Source: Janthinobacterium sp. FW305-129 (lineage in GTDB: Bacteria > Pseudomonadota > Gammaproteobacteria > Burkholderiales > Burkholderiaceae_D). Taken from it: 64,000 nucleotides of DNA. The position numbers and the translations under genes were made by a program. The notes under the pieces are model-generated. The model was given only the letters and a program-made list of their open reading frames with translations, did not search any database and had not been told where the DNA came from. Below are positions 63,595-64,000 of this stretch, piece after piece (the stretch's first letter is position 1; each line of letters starts with the position of its first letter). The stretch covers positions 143,758 to 207,757 of the forward strand of contig NZ_JACYMM010000009.1 of the NCBI RefSeq assembly GCF_020858115.1, in the 5' to 3' direction.

Positions 63595-64000
63595 TCAGGC
63601 CTGCTGGCGCATGTCGAGGTCGCGGCTGAGCATCAGCAGCACTTGCGCGGAAGCGGCGCGCAGCTGCGCCTTGACCTGATTGATGCCGCGACTCAAGACG
63701 TTGTAGATGACGACGGCGGGAATCGCCGCTACCAGGCCCAGCGCTGTCGCCAGCAAGGCTTCCGCGATGCCGGGCGCGACGGTGGCCAGGTTCGTGCTCT
63801 GGCTGACGGCGATGCCGATGAAACTGTTCATGATGCCCCACACGGTGCCGAACAGCCCGACGAAGGGCGCCACGGCGCCTATGCTGGCCAGCAAGCCGAT
63901 GCCTTGCGTCATGCTGCGTACCTTGTGCGCGATCAATTGTTCCTGGCGAAAACCGGCCCGCTCCTTCAGGGCCGCCGCCGGTGCATTGGCGTGCGACAGG
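63595..64000 (-). CDS. exbB: ExbB proton-channel subunit, C-terminal part (cut by window edge)
   Basis: Only the C-terminal ~134 residues are present; the gene continues past base 64000. The visible sequence includes GLLASIGAVAPFVGLFGTVW and NLATVAPGIAEALLATALGL, the two conserved membrane helices of ExbB/TolQ/MotA proteins. It forms the channel complex with ExbD and drives TonB. The start, and any Fur site controlling this operon, lie outside the window. Confidence 0.93.
   Translation of the reverse strand, partial: LSHANAPAAALKERAGFRQEQLIAHKVRSMTQGIGLLASIGAVAPFVGLFGTVWGIMNSFIGIAVSQSTNLATVAPGIAEALLATALGLVAAIPAVVIYNVLSRGINQVKAQLRAASAQVLLMLSRDLDMRQQA

Overview
The window is GC-rich, densely packed chromosomal DNA of a Gram-negative bacterium. 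BamC, FtsB, three TonB-dependent outer-membrane receptors, ExbB/ExbD/TonB, and the gene orders dapA-bamC and pyrG-eno-ftsB point to Betaproteobacteria. I infer Burkholderiales, family Oxalobacteraceae (Janthinobacterium/Massilia/Duganella-like), from overall protein character and the paired cyanophycin synthetases. This placement is recognition, not a database result. I found no rRNA, tRNA, CRISPR array, insertion sequence or prophage.

Layout. 1-3.1 kb: a minus-strand signalling cluster (CheR, CheB, a response-regulator/histidine-kinase fusion, and the start of a PAS sensor kinase). 3.2-8.2 kb: metabolic genes with local regulators (aldo/keto reductase/LysR; free-methionine-sulfoxide reductase and an O-methyltransferase; EamA exporter/AraC). 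8.2-10.7 kb: a large cysteine-rich, membrane-anchored, Sel1-repeat protein. 10.7-15.6 kb: a nitrobindin-like protein, an operon of a TetR regulator, methionine aminopeptidase and a small unknown protein, and divergent AMP nucleosidase; a perfect 13-bp inverted repeat covers the TetR start. 15.6-23.7 kb: a cyanophycin locus with a DUF1854 protein and an unusual ABC exporter facing two tandem cyanophycin synthetases. 23.8-32.6 kb: a GGDEF/EAL protein, a large TonB-dependent receptor, an RpiR regulator and a class III aminotransferase. 32.6-36.0 kb: an accessory-looking group (PAAR spike protein, Ser/Thr kinase with TPRs, unknown protein). 36.4-51.5 kb: mostly housekeeping genes (mutS, slyD, roxA, bamC, dapA, an M50 protease, a YciO-type protein, htpX, a PHP phosphoesterase, a gamma-carbonic-anhydrase-like protein, hslO). 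51.5-55.2 kb: a TonB-dependent receptor/glycerophosphodiesterase operon behind a repeated Pho box. 55.3-60 kb: two very small genes, ftsB, eno, pyrG and a PRC-barrel protein. 60-64 kb: an exbB-exbD-tonB-receptor operon, cut by the window end.

Working together. The cyanophycin genes should store nitrogen as an Asp-Arg polymer. One synthetase keeps both ATP-using domains; the other has a broken Mur-ligase P-loop. The accompanying ABC exporter carries an N-terminal domain and a four-cysteine zinc ribbon, and its role is not obvious. The Pho box makes the receptor plus Tat-exported phosphodiesterase a likely phosphate-scavenging unit. The exbBD-tonB operon supplies energy to its own receptor and perhaps to the other two. 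Several regulators sit beside their probable targets with visible palindromes, so much of the window looks locally controlled.
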